From Verrucomicrobiota bacterium (GTDB lineage: Bacteria; Verrucomicrobiota; Verrucomicrobiia; Chthoniobacterales; UBA10450): a stretch of DNA of 64,000 nucleotides. The stretch is taken from positions 1 through 64,000 of the forward strand of contig QHOS01000020.1 of assembly GCA_003219415.1 (NCBI GenBank). The letters run 5' to 3'. Shown here piece by piece: positions 8,152-17,164 of this stretch. Below the pieces are notes generated by a model that did no database searches, was not told where the DNA came from, and saw only the letters and a list, made by a program, of their open reading frames with translations. How positions within the stretch are numbered: the stretch's first letter is position 1; each line of letters starts with the position of its first letter. Position numbers and translations under genes: made by a program.

Positions 8152-9405
8152 CTACCCTTCCGGATTCACCGGGAAATTTTTGTTCTTGAGATGCTCCGGG
8201 ACCTGCCTGGTCTGTTCCATTTCGACTTTTTCGATCGCGGCATTCAACTCATCGTACGCTTCCCGACTCTTCGCGGCACGGCACATGTAAGCGGTGGCAT
8301 GCGCCAAAGGGATTCGCGCTTCGGGCATGCCGACGAATTCCACCGCCTCTTGTGTCGCGATCGCGAGCGGCAGCGCTTCGGGATCGGCAAGGCCGACGTC
8401 TTCGCTCGCAAAGATTACGATGCGTCGCGCGATGAAACGGAAATCTTCGCCGGCATGGAGCATTTTGGCGAGCCAGTACATCGCGCCTTTTTCGTCCGAG
8501 GCGCGCATGCTTTTAATGAACGCGCTGATCGTGTCGTAGTGCGAGTCGCCGGCGCGATCGTAAACGACCGCTTTTTGCTGAATGCTTTCCTCGGCAACCT
8601 GAAGCGTGAAAGGAATTGCGCTGTTATTTCCTTTTGGCGGGGTTGTGAGAACGCCGATCTCTAGCGCATTTAAACATTTGCGCGCATCGCCGTCGCTAAG
8701 CTTCGCCAGGTGCCGACGCGCGTTCCTGTCCATCTTCACGTTGTAATTTCCAAGTCCGCGCTCTTTGTCGGCCAATGCGCGATCGATCAACACTTCGAGT
8801 TGCTCGACTGTGAGCGGCTCAAGTCGAAAAACCTGCGATCGAGACACGAGTGCGCTGTTTACATAAAAGAACGGATTGTAGGTGGTCGCGCCGATGAGAC
8901 GAAGAGTCCCTGCCTCGACGTCTGGCAGGAGAATGTCTTGTTGTGCCTTGTTGAAATGATGGATCTCATCAACGAACAGGATCGTCTTTCGACCAGACGT
9001 GCGCAGACGATTCACGGCTGCAGCGATGACCCTGCGCATCTCGGCGACATTGCTTTCCACGCCGCTAATCCGGATGAATTTTGCGTGCGTCACCTCCGCA
9101 ATGATTCGGGCTAATGTGGTCTTGCCGGTGCCGGGCGGCCCGGAAAAAATCACCGAAGGCAATCGATCGGCTTCAATGGCACGGCGCAACAGCTTGCCAG
9201 GCCCCAGGATGTGCTCCTGGCCGACGAGTTCATCGAGCGAGCGCGGGCGCATGCGCGTGGCAAGTGGTGCATTATCGGCGCGCGCGACTTCAACATCTTC
9301 GTCATCTCCGAAAAGATCCTGCACGAGCGAAATTACGGCGCGCCCGCGACGCAGGCAATCGCGCCTGCGCCTATCCCAAGGAAGGTGGATTTCTAAGTTG
9401 ACCAT
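8152..9405 (-). CDS. rarA: Replication-associated recombination protein RarA (MgsA)
   Basis: AAA+ ATPase of 417 residues. Walker A GPPGTGKT, Walker B LFVDEIHHFNKAQQD, sensor GATTYNPFF and the C-terminal tetramerisation domain (ASEDVGLADPEAL, VEFVGMPEA) identify the RarA/Mgs1/WRNIP1 family, which acts at stalled replication forks. The N-terminus before VQDLFGDDE looks too long and unlike the family, so the true start may be the GTG at that point rather than the ATG at 9405. The stop is close to a small convergent-looking spacer before the UbiA gene. Confidence 0.9.
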   Translation of the reverse strand: MVNLEIHLPWDRRRRDCLRRGRAVISLVQDLFGDDEDVEVARADNAPLATRMRPRSLDELVGQEHILGPGKLLRRAIEADRLPSVIFSGPPGTGKTTLARIIAEVTHAKFIRISGVESNVAEMRRVIAAAVNRLRTSGRKTILFVDEIHHFNKAQQDILLPDVEAGTLRLIGATTYNPFFYVNSALVSRSQVFRLEPLTVEQLEVLIDRALADKERGLGNYNVKMDRNARRHLAKLSDGDARKCLNALEIGVLTTPPKGNNSAIPFTLQVAEESIQQKAVVYDRAGDSHYDTISAFIKSMRASDEKGAMYWLAKMLHAGEDFRFIARRIVIFASEDVGLADPEALPLAIATQEAVEFVGMPEARIPLAHATAYMCRAAKSREAYDELNAAIEKVEMEQTRQVPEHLKNKNFPVNPEG

Positions 9406-9650
9406 GCAGCCGGGATTTATCCCGAAGCGCCGGAACTTTCAAATCGTCCCGCAAACAGCATTGATTGCGTCACGATGTTGAGCTGATCACACGATACGCT
9501 GTGCGTGGCCTTGGCTTCGATTGGGCAGTCCTTCGCTACGTTCGGGATGGCAACTTCGTTGGAAGTCTTCTCTCACTTTTGAGATCTTGGTGATTGGTGA
9601 TCGCGATTGCGGCTTGCCTTGCCAAGCCCGGATAAGCGAAAAGCCGATGG

Positions 9651-11951
9651 ATGAAATTCCTAAACGCGCCGCGTCAGCCATTTGTTGGTTTGTCGCTCGC
9701 GGCTGCAATAGGAATTACCATCGCGGACGTCTTTCCCCTCCCTGGCGCCGCCTTAGTCCCGGTGACGATCATTTTAGCCATCTGCACGGTCATCGTCGCG
9801 TGCAGACCTACGCTGCTCGCGACTTACGCCATCGTTGGAGTTGGCTTTTTCCTGCTGCACAACTTTGAGACGAACAATACAGAAGGCCAGCGACTTGCTG
9901 ACGAACTTGGCGGCCGACCGCGGGTCGTCACGGCAATCGGGTCCGTCATCACTGAGCCAAAAGTCGCTCCCAGTGGGTTTGCGACGTTTCTGCTGAAGCT
10001 CAAGTCAATCGAATTTGAAGGCCGGAAACAACCGACACGCGCGGTCTGGCAGGTTCGTTGGAAAGGCGCCCCGGAATTTGGCGATGAGCTAAAGCTTTTT
10101 GGAATCGCGGAAGTAATCGAGTCTCCGCGAAATCCCGGCGAATTTGATATGCGCTCTTATCTGGCGCGTCACGACGTTCGTCGAATGCTCTTTGTTCGTT
10201 ACACCGAGGACGGCACTCTGATTCGACGCGGCGGCGGCAACCCCATTCTACGCCTGGCGCAGAAGTCGCGCGCATGGATGCAAAACGCGCTTTGCAGAGG
10301 GTTGGAGAGCGCGCCTGAAGTGCAAAATTTTCTCAGCGGAATCGTGCTCGGCCTCAGGCATCAAGCGCCGGAAGATATTGAGGAACCATTTCAACAAACC
10401 GGCACGCTTCACCTTTTCGCTGTCGCTGGTTTGCACGTGGGAATTGTTGCCGCGCTATTGTGGATGCTGGCAATGGTGGCGCGGCTCTCACGCAAATGGG
10501 CAGCTGCGCTCATCATACCTCTGCTACTCTTCTACGCCGCAGTCACGGGACTACACGTTTCGAGTGTAAGAGCCGCGGTAATGAGCTCGGTTTTGCTGGG
10601 CGGTTTATTTTTCGAACGCAAGGTTTTCGTTCTAAACAGCCTCGCTGCAGCGGCGTTCTTTCTTCTCTGCTGGAACACGAACGAACTTTTTTCGACAGGC
10701 TTTCAACTCTCCTTCGCGGTCGTTGGCGCCATTATATTGTTTGCCGATCCATTTGCGGAATTTTTGCAGCGCTGGACTGCTCCAGATCCTTTCCTGCCAC
10801 GAAGCCTGTTGCGTGGTCCGCGACTCCGGATGCACGTTGCCTTTGAATGGCTTTGTCGCGGAACCGGCGTTTCCCTCGCGGCATGGGTCGGTTCGTTGCC
10901 GCTGGTACTTTGGTATTTTTATATCGTTACACCAATTTCTTTGGTGGCGAATTTGATCGTGGTGCCGATTGCTTTCTTCATTCTCGCGATCGCGCTTCTT
11001 TCCCTTCTTTCCACGCCGCTTCTGCCAGGACTTGCGATGATTTTCAATAATGCCAACTGGCTTTTGGCACAGATTGTCATCGGAATTGTACAATTCCTCG
11101 CGCATGTTCCGGGCGGGCATTTTTATGTCGAACATCCGCATTGGCCCGAAAAGCTCGTTGCAAAAATTACGGTCCTTGATGTCGGCGCGGGAGCAGCCGT
11201 TCACTTGCAAACTGGAAACGCGAACTGGTTATTCGACTGTGGTAACGAACGGACTTACCAGCGGGTCGTCCGTGAGTATTTGCACTGGGCCGGGATAAAC
11301 CGGCTTTCCTGTTTGCTGCTCACTCACGGCGACGCGCTTCATCTGGGGGGCGCAGCACAATTGCTGGACGATTTTCCTCGAATCCGCATCGTGGATAACG
11401 CGGCGCCCGATCACTCAGCTGTACACAGACGATTGCAACAGTTGTTCCGAGAGCACGGAATCGAACCAGACAATCTAGCTGCGGGGGACAGTTTCCGCAT
11501 GTCGCGCGATGTCACCGCGCATGTCCTGTTCCCTCCACGAAACCTTAGCTCACCGATCGCCGATGATCAGGCCTATGTTATTCACTTGGTAGTCGCGCCG
11601 GCGACCTGGATCTTGTTCATGTCGGACAGTGGCACCAAGACGGAACAGGCATTGTTGGCGAGCGGTTTGAATTTGCAGAGCGACATCATCATCAAGGGGC
11701 AACATCATTCCGGAGAATCCGGTTCTGCCGCATTCCTCGACGCCACGCGGCCGCGCCTGATTATTGCTACTTCGCGGGACTTCCCCGGCTACGAGCGAAT
11801 CAGCGACGCCTGGGCGGAGAACATACGGAAACGCGGCATTAAACTCTTTCGTCAGGATGAAGCGGGCGCAGTGACGCTGAGCTTTCGTCAAGACAGTTGG
11901 GAAGCGCAAAGTTATTTCACCGGCGAAATCTTTCGCAGTTCCAGCCATTGA
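9651..11951 (+). CDS. comEC: ComEC/Rec2 DNA uptake channel protein
   Basis: 766 residues. An N-terminal DUF4131-like region with hydrophobic helices, then the Competence domain (GTLHLFAVAGLHVGIVAALL is the diagnostic segment, followed by many membrane helices to about residue 490), then a C-terminal metallo-beta-lactamase-like domain (ITVLDVGAGAAVHLQ, LLTHGDALHLGG). It is expected to carry single-stranded DNA across the inner membrane in natural transformation. The HxHxDH motif is reduced to THGDALH, as in many ComEC proteins. The 3' end overlaps the convergent trmB gene by 40 bp. Confidence 0.92.
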   Translation: MKFLNAPRQPFVGLSLAAAIGITIADVFPLPGAALVPVTIILAICTVIVACRPTLLATYAIVGVGFFLLHNFETNNTEGQRLADELGGRPRVVTAIGSVITEPKVAPSGFATFLLKLKSIEFEGRKQPTRAVWQVRWKGAPEFGDELKLFGIAEVIESPRNPGEFDMRSYLARHDVRRMLFVRYTEDGTLIRRGGGNPILRLAQKSRAWMQNALCRGLESAPEVQNFLSGIVLGLRHQAPEDIEEPFQQTGTLHLFAVAGLHVGIVAALLWMLAMVARLSRKWAAALIIPLLLFYAAVTGLHVSSVRAAVMSSVLLGGLFFERKVFVLNSLAAAAFFLLCWNTNELFSTGFQLSFAVVGAIILFADPFAEFLQRWTAPDPFLPRSLLRGPRLRMHVAFEWLCRGTGVSLAAWVGSLPLVLWYFYIVTPISLVANLIVVPIAFFILAIALLSLLSTPLLPGLAMIFNNANWLLAQIVIGIVQFLAHVPGGHFYVEHPHWPEKLVAKITVLDVGAGAAVHLQTGNANWLFDCGNERTYQRVVREYLHWAGINRLSCLLLTHGDALHLGGAAQLLDDFPRIRIVDNAAPDHSAVHRRLQQLFREHGIEPDNLAAGDSFRMSRDVTAHVLFPPRNLSSPIADDQAYVIHLVVAPATWILFMSDSGTKTEQALLASGLNLQSDIIIKGQHHSGESGSAAFLDATRPRLIIATSRDFPGYERISDAWAENIRKRGIKLFRQDEAGAVTLSFRQDSWEAQSYFTGEIFRSSSH

Positions 11952-12592
11952 ATGGGCGCGCCTTTTTCCCGGAAGATGCGTCCGAATTTGCTCGGTGGTA
12001 GATCGACATCAGCGTCGCCGATTGCAAAACTAGGATCTGATTCGGCGATCTCTTTGATTTTCCGAAAGTAATCAACGTCATCTGTCGCAATGTAAATGCT
12101 CCCGTTTTTCTCGAGCGCGGTATGAATCGAGCCCAGAAAATCCGGCGTCACAATCCGGCGTCGATGATGACGGCGTTTTGGCCACGGATCAGGAAACAAC
12201 AAATAGAATCTTTCCACCGATTCGGCCGGCAAGAGATAACGCACTGCATAGAAACTTTCCATCCGCAACAGCCGCACATTGTCCAGTGTGGCGGCTTTGC
12301 GCGCTGATGTGCGCACTCGATTGAGCAGCCGTTCGATCCCGAGAAAATTCTTCTCCGGCATCCGCTGCGCCAGCGCGCAAAGAAACGAACCATCGCCGCA
12401 TCCAAGATCGACGTGCAAAGGCACTTTGCGTCCGAAAATCTTATCGAGATCCAAATGATCCGTGAGCGATTCGACTGTAATCAGTCGAGAAGGGACGCGC
12501 CTGCGGTGAGCTAAGCTACCCTCATCCGCAGGCACGCTGAGGAGAAAGTGAATCGGGGAGAAATCCAAGAATTCGAATGAACAGGGAGACAA
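11912..12592 (-). CDS. trmB: tRNA (guanine-46-N7)-methyltransferase
   Basis: SAM-dependent methyltransferase of up to 226 residues. HVDLGCGDGSFL is the SAM-binding motif I, FPDPWPKRRHHRRR is the signature TrmB motif and IYIATDDVDYF the following conserved block. It modifies G46 in the variable loop of tRNA. The upstream-most start at 12592 is a TTG without a clear ribosome-binding site; a GTG at 12535 gives a shorter N-terminus, so the start is uncertain. It overlaps comEC tail to tail. Confidence 0.9.
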   Translation of the reverse strand: MSPCSFEFLDFSPIHFLLSVPADEGSLAHRRRVPSRLITVESLTDHLDLDKIFGRKVPLHVDLGCGDGSFLCALAQRMPEKNFLGIERLLNRVRTSARKAATLDNVRLLRMESFYAVRYLLPAESVERFYLLFPDPWPKRRHHRRRIVTPDFLGSIHTALEKNGSIYIATDDVDYFRKIKEIAESDPSFAIGDADVDLPPSKFGRIFREKGAPIQWLELRKISPVK

Positions 12593-12749
12593 TGCCGAAA
12601 GAAGCGTGGCTGTTTTGATGATTTGGTCTCGCCCGCATTGAATTAAGGTAAAACCCGTTTATGACGGTCGCCCTGCTGATGGCAAGCAAAAAATAGGCTG
12701 AGTTATTCACAACGCGCCGATTGAGAAGCTGTCTAACCATCGAAAGTAT

Positions 12750-13379
12750 ATGAAACGAGCACTTATTCTCTTGGTGAGCTATGCATTGATCGCTGCGTGC
12801 CCTATCACGAGTAGCCAGGGGCAAAATTCTTCTTCTGCCGAAACCAAAACCGCGATCTTTGCGGGCGGCTGCTTTTGGTGCATCCAACCGGCATTCGATA
12901 AGGCAAGAGGAGTCATCAAGACCGCGGTGGGTTATTGCGGTGGAACCGAACCGAACCCGACTTACGAGGTCGTTTCATCCGAAAAAACCGGATACCGCGA
13001 GTCGATCCAGATTACGTACGATCCGGCAAAGATCTCTTACGACCAGTTGCTCGATATCTACTGGCGCCAAATCGATCCGACCCAGGCAGACGGACAGTTT
13101 ACTGATATCGGACCGAGTTATCGCGCCGCCATTTTCTACGGTAACGATGGCGAGAAAAAAGTCGCGGAGGCTTCAAAGGAGAAGCTTGCGCGCTCGGGCA
13201 AGTTCAACAAACCGATCGTGACCGAAATTCTGCCGGCGATGAAATTTTATCCGGCTGAGGCGTATCACCAAAAATACTACCAGCAGAACCCGGAACATTT
13301 TGAAGCATTCGAGGAAGGCTCGGGGCGGGTCTCGTTCAAAAAGAAAACCTGGGAGAATAAAGAGCCTCAACGTCCCTAG
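12750..13379 (+). CDS. msrA: Peptide methionine sulfoxide reductase MsrA, lipoprotein form
   Basis: 209 residues. The catalytic block FAGGCFWC and the following GVIKTAVGYCGG, YDPAKISYDQLL and DIGPSYRAAIF are typical MsrA, which reduces S-methionine sulfoxide. The N-terminus (MKRALILLVSYALIAAC) is a signal peptide ending in a plausible lipobox IAAC, so the enzyme is probably anchored outside the cytoplasm and repairs oxidised envelope proteins. It converges with the aminotransferase-like gene, with only 11 bp between stops. Confidence 0.92.
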   Translation: MKRALILLVSYALIAACPITSSQGQNSSSAETKTAIFAGGCFWCIQPAFDKARGVIKTAVGYCGGTEPNPTYEVVSSEKTGYRESIQITYDPAKISYDQLLDIYWRQIDPTQADGQFTDIGPSYRAAIFYGNDGEKKVAEASKEKLARSGKFNKPIVTEILPAMKFYPAEAYHQKYYQQNPEHFEAFEEGSGRVSFKKKTWENKEPQRP

Positions 13380-13390
13380 AAGCCGAGCAA

Positions 13391-14311
13391 TTAGACAATC
13401 TGTACGCCTTCGGTCGCAGTTCGTTTGGCGTAAAGTTCGCTCAGGCGTTTTGTCATCGGGCCAACCTTGCCATCGCCAATTTGGCGATTGTCCAGCCTGG
13501 TGACCGCAGCCAACTCGCCCATCGTGCCTGTACAAAACATTTCGTTGGCGCCGTAAACATCGACCACCGACAAATCGGTTTCGATGCAGCGAATTTTTTC
13601 CGCGGCACAAATTTCAAGCACTGTTGACCGCGTAATTCCCTCGGGACAGGCCACAACGCGACTGGTAGCCAGATCGCCGCTTGCTCGCGATTTATCGGAG
13701 TTGCGCACGATAAAGACGTGCGTGGCGTTTGTTTCCGCGACGAACCCGCGCGTATCGAGCATTAAGGCGTCATCCGCGCCGGCGTTGTTTGCTTCGATCT
13801 TTGCCAGAATTGAATTCAGCAGATTCGCATGATGAATTCGCGCATCAAGAACCTCAGGGGGCGGGCGCCGGACTTTGCTCGTAGTTAAAGTCAGACCGGT
13901 TTTCGCGTAAACTGGCGACTTGTGCTCCGCCAGAACGATCAACGTCGGGCCGTTCTGATTCAGACGTGGATCCATTCCAGACGTGATCTTCAAGCCGCGG
14001 GTAAGCGTTAGGCGAATATGGACGCCGTCGCTCATCTTGTTTCCCGCGAGAGTGCGTTTGATCTCCTCGATGATTTTTTCGCGCGGCGGAATTTCGGCGA
14101 ATGACAAAGCGCGCGCCGAACGCTCCAGACGATCGAGGTGTTCGTGAAGTTTGAAAATCCGGCCGTTGTACAACCGCAATCCTTCCCACACCGCATCGCC
14201 GCCTTGCACAGCAGAATCAAAGGGGCTGATCCCGGCCTTGTCGCGGTGCACGAGCTGACCGTTGATGTTAATAATCAGGTTGCGATTTCGCTCATCAAAT
14301 TTCTGAAGCAT
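13391..14311 (-). CDS. Class IV aminotransferase-like protein lacking the PLP lysine
   Basis: 306 residues with the fold-type IV layout of branched-chain/D-amino acid aminotransferases: NGQLVHRDKAGISPFDSAVQ, GDAVWEGLRLYNGR, HIRLTLTRG, then NLLNSILAKIEA, GFVAETNATHVF, CPEGITRSTVLEI and MFCTGTMGELAAV. At the position where the PLP Schiff-base Lys should stand, three or four residues before NLL, the sequence reads ARIHHAN (His160-His161) and no Lys is present. Normal transamination is therefore doubtful. It follows a P-loop protein gene on the same strand, 129 bp downstream. An automatic annotation would probably call it ilvE; I would not. Confidence 0.78.
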   Translation of the reverse strand: MLQKFDERNRNLIININGQLVHRDKAGISPFDSAVQGGDAVWEGLRLYNGRIFKLHEHLDRLERSARALSFAEIPPREKIIEEIKRTLAGNKMSDGVHIRLTLTRGLKITSGMDPRLNQNGPTLIVLAEHKSPVYAKTGLTLTTSKVRRPPPEVLDARIHHANLLNSILAKIEANNAGADDALMLDTRGFVAETNATHVFIVRNSDKSRASGDLATSRVVACPEGITRSTVLEICAAEKIRCIETDLSVVDVYGANEMFCTGTMGELAAVTRLDNRQIGDGKVGPMTKRLSELYAKRTATEGVQIV

Positions 14312-14440
14312 GAAAAGAAAAACTAACTACGAATGAACACTAAGTTTCCGAGTTGTAAGGCAGATTTTGGTCTGGAAACCAGCTAACTAAAAGCAAAGCT
14401 GGTTAAGTCTTTTATCAGCCAAATCGGCGTAATCCGTGGT

Positions 14441-15178
14441 TCAGCGCAATCTGTATTCGTAGAATCGGTCGTAGTATTCGCTACAGCGATCATAAATTTC
14501 ACGTAAATGCGCCGGCACCTTGGACCGTCTCGCACGATATGGTTGAAACGATGTCGTCTTTGCCACTTCACCATACCAATGCCTGGCCCACACGCCATCG
14601 GTCTGACGCAATCCGGGCGGCCATGAGAGCATCGATTCGCTAAACTCAATACCGACCGCCTCGCAAACCAGGCGCAACATCCGTTCAGGATTTTCCAGAA
14701 CGTCTTTTGCATCGACAATTGGCGGGATCGAACCCGTGCGAATACGGACAAAATCAAGGATCTCTGCTTGCTGAATAAAGCCCAGGTCCGGCAGCGCTGG
14801 ATCCTCTCGCTTTTTGATATATGAAGCAATCACCTCGCGGGGGTCGCGAATAAGAAAGCAATTCGTGACTGCACCGAGCCATTCACGATCCACTTCCGGC
14901 AAAAGATGATGGGCCATTTGTTTCTGGAAGAAAATCCGCTTGGCATTCGGAATCGGGCCGGTCAGTTGCTCGATAACTTTTCGCCAATCGGTCTCGCCGA
15001 AAGCGATTATTTCATCCGCCCCCGGATGCTGTTTGCCGGTCGCCTTTAAATAATAGGCGTAAAACGGCTCATCGATCACCAAGGTATCGGGACGATTGCC
15101 CCAAGCGCGCATCATCGCCGTCGAGATATTTCGCGGACCCGACCACATCGCGATACGAACCGGAACGGATTGCGACAT
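14441..15178 (-). CDS. P-loop sulfotransferase-like protein paired with the aminotransferase-like gene
   Basis: 245 residues. MWSGPRNISTAMMRAW near the N-terminus is a P-loop/PAPS-loop-like motif, followed by VIDEPFYAYYLKATG and, mid-protein, FLIRDPREVIASYIKKRED, which is the RdPrevxxS-type 3'-phosphate-binding segment of sulfotransferases. From memory, plants encode 'branched-chain aminotransferase-like' proteins in which such a domain (AWSAPRSLSTSLMY) is fused N-terminal to a class IV aminotransferase-like domain; here the two are separate genes in the same order. Biochemical role unknown. Confidence 0.7.
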   Translation of the reverse strand: MSQSVPVRIAMWSGPRNISTAMMRAWGNRPDTLVIDEPFYAYYLKATGKQHPGADEIIAFGETDWRKVIEQLTGPIPNAKRIFFQKQMAHHLLPEVDREWLGAVTNCFLIRDPREVIASYIKKREDPALPDLGFIQQAEILDFVRIRTGSIPPIVDAKDVLENPERMLRLVCEAVGIEFSESMLSWPPGLRQTDGVWARHWYGEVAKTTSFQPYRARRSKVPAHLREIYDRCSEYYDRFYEYRLR

Positions 15179-15302
15179 TAAAACAGGACTCTAATCAGTG
15201 TCGCAGATAATTGAAGAGTTTTCCTAGTTTGCTCCCACTCAAAGGAAAAGCTGTAAGTCCAAGCAAGGAAGGGGAATTTCAACCGAGCGGTGAGGCTGAC
15301 AT

Positions 15303-15404
15303 GCGAAAGCGGCGGAGCACCGCCGCACTCCAAAGCGTGGCCGTATTTCGACGCGCAATCCTACGCTTGCGTCTTGGAGCGCGCGCGCTGCTGCGCCGCT
15401 TTCG
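15303..15404. repeat. Palindromic repeat, family B
   Basis: Left arm 15303-15337 (GCGAAAGCGGCGGAGCACCG...) is complementary, with a few mismatches, to the right arm 15370-15404 (...GCTGCTGCGCCGCTTTCG). It fills most of the 245-bp gap between the P-loop gene and the next gene. No gene is seen in this gap. Confidence 0.7.
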
Positions 15405-15424
15405 ATTTTCCCGAGCGGCTCGAC

Positions 15425-15976
15425 CTAGCTCTTAGCGAAAACGCCTAACAGCGGCCGGCGCGATGGGGTTTTTGAACGGAAGTCACTTACAAAACCGTCC
15501 TCTGTGCGAATCTCCACGTGCCCTGCGGCACGTTTCGCATCATAAACCAACACTGCGCCAACGGGCGCCTGGTAAGGATCGGACACCGGCAGTTTCTTGA
15601 AGCCGAACTTGTTCACCAGCTCTTGACCAGCTTGCTTCGCCAAGGTTGTCTCCGGACGGGACTTCACCACGCCTGCGGCGACGAGGGCTTCTTTGACGTA
15701 GTGCCAGCACTTCGAAAGAGAATGAGCGCGAGCGCGTTCCTCTGCAATGGTCGCAGCCCGGCGCAGCTTTGGATCAATGTTTGAATCGTTGCCAAACGGA
15801 TGCACGATTTTCTTTGGATAATACTTGTCCACTACTTCAATTGACTGCTTTTTGCCCGAGGCGTCCCTGTACCCAAACTTGGGCTTAGGCGCCGAAAAAT
15901 TCAGCGCGGCCGCAGGACGCGGATAGAATGCTACGCAACAGAGACCGAGAATTAGATAGGGGGTGATTTTTCGCAT
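15425..15976 (-). CDS. Secreted protein, possible NlpC/P60- or CHAP-like cysteine hydrolase
   Basis: 183 residues with a clear signal peptide (MRKITPYLILGLCCVAFYPRPAAA). After a basic region, SKCWHYVKEALVAAG and, about 60 residues later, GAVLVYDAKRAAGHVEIR and FVSDFRS have the Cys...His spacing of NlpC/P60- or CHAP-type amidases and peptidases. If so, Cys of SKCW and His of GHVEIR would be catalytic and the target would be peptidoglycan. The match is by motif only and could be coincidental. It is a lone gene, followed by the family B repeat. Confidence 0.5.
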   Translation of the reverse strand: MRKITPYLILGLCCVAFYPRPAAALNFSAPKPKFGYRDASGKKQSIEVVDKYYPKKIVHPFGNDSNIDPKLRRAATIAEERARAHSLSKCWHYVKEALVAAGVVKSRPETTLAKQAGQELVNKFGFKKLPVSDPYQAPVGAVLVYDAKRAAGHVEIRTEDGFVSDFRSKTPSRRPLLGVFAKS

Positions 15977-16120
15977 AAAGCGCGCGTCCTATCGATCAGA
16001 TCGACTGCCTCCGCAACTGATTTTTTTCAGAAAACGTAAAATTTTTTCGGTTGACAATTACCGAACGTGACAGGGGTCGTAAAAACGGCAGTTTCCAAGG
16101 CAATTCCTGAGGCGGCGGAC

Positions 16121-17047
16121 TTAGAGTGACGAGACGAATTCGACCATCCGGTGGCGCATCTTTTCGTCGGGAAACCGACCGATCCCTGCTTGAATGTTGT
16201 CTTCAAGATGACCTGGTTTGTTAGTCGCGGGAATAGCGCAAGTGACAGCAGGATTGGTCACGATCCACTTGAGGAAAAATTGAGCCCAGGAATGACAATC
16301 AAATTCAGCAGCCCAATCCGGCAAGGGCTTTGAGCGAGTTCGATTGAAGAGATCGCCTCCCCCAAAGGGGCGATTGACGATAACCGCAATGCCGCGTTCC
16401 CGAGCAAGTGGTAGAACGCGTTCTTCTGCTTCGCGTTCCATCAGTGAATAGTTGATCTGCACAAAATCGAGTTTTTCGCTTCGCATGATTCTCTCCACGT
16501 CGGCAAAAGCCCCCGCTTCATAGTGGGTGACCCCCAGGTAGCGGATGCGCCCCTGCGCCTTCCATTCACGCAATGTCGTCAATTGCGTTTGGACATCGAC
16601 GAGATTGTGTACCTGCATCAGATCGATTCGTTTCGAACGCAAGAGCGCCATCGAACGCTCCATCGATTTGATCCCATCCTCCTTACCGCGTGTCCAAACT
16701 TTCGTGGCGAGAAAGATCTTGTCCTGGATACCGAGCGCAGTCGTCAGCGCGCCAATCACATCTTCGGCGCGACCATACATCGGCGAGGCATCGATTACGC
16801 GTCCGCCGAGCTTTACAAAAAGCGAAAGAACGTCTCCGAGTTGTCTCCGGTTATCCGAAGTAAGATCGACATCAAAGGCCTGCCAGGTTCCAAGGCCGAT
16901 GACCGGCAGTTTTTCGCCAGTTGAAGGAATTGCACGCGTCAGCATTGTTGATGATTCGGCTTTCGCCTGCGCGCGCAACGCACGAACCGGCAAACACAAT
17001 CCCGCCGCGCTCACGCCAATTAAGCGCGTGGCTTCACGTCGAGTCAT
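16121..17047 (-). CDS. Aldo/keto reductase with twin-arginine signal
   Basis: 308 residues starting MTRREATRLIGVSAAGLCLP, a twin-arginine signal ending near ALRAQA. The mature part is an aldo/keto reductase: VIGLGTW, DASPMYGRAEDVIG (Tyr base), FLATKVW (Lys), LMQVHN (His) and GVTHYEAG. It would reduce a carbonyl with NAD(P)H, folded before export. The frame runs upstream to 17146, but that extension is encoded by the palindromic repeat 17063-17148, so ATG 17047 is the start. It is divergent from another Tat-exported oxidoreductase. Confidence 0.87.
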   Translation of the reverse strand: MTRREATRLIGVSAAGLCLPVRALRAQAKAESSTMLTRAIPSTGEKLPVIGLGTWQAFDVDLTSDNRRQLGDVLSLFVKLGGRVIDASPMYGRAEDVIGALTTALGIQDKIFLATKVWTRGKEDGIKSMERSMALLRSKRIDLMQVHNLVDVQTQLTTLREWKAQGRIRYLGVTHYEAGAFADVERIMRSEKLDFVQINYSLMEREAEERVLPLARERGIAVIVNRPFGGGDLFNRTRSKPLPDWAAEFDCHSWAQFFLKWIVTNPAVTCAIPATNKPGHLEDNIQAGIGRFPDEKMRHRMVEFVSSL

Positions 17048-17062
17048 TTGGGTCGTCCTCTC

Positions 17063-17148
17063 TCTTGTCATGTCGAGCGAAGTCGAGACATCTCTAATTT
17101 CTAACGATAACAGCAAGAGATTCCTCGACTTCGCTCGACATGACAAGA
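17063..17148. repeat. Dispersed palindromic repeat, family A, copy 2 (perfect 25-bp arms)
   Basis: Left arm 17063-17087 (TCTTGTCATGTCGAGCGAAG...) and right arm 17124-17148 are perfect reverse complements over 25 bp. The complementarity continues imperfectly inward through ATCTCT/AGAGAT. It lies between two divergent genes. Confidence 0.9.
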
Positions 17149-17164
17149 AAGGTTAAGACGCCAC

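Noticed and set aside
8107-8664. 185-codon plus-strand frame
   Set aside because: Antisense to rarA, whose protein motifs are unmistakable.
17048-17146. N-terminal extension of the aldo/keto reductase
   Set aside because: It is a translation of the palindromic repeat; the twin-arginine signal starts at ATG 17047.
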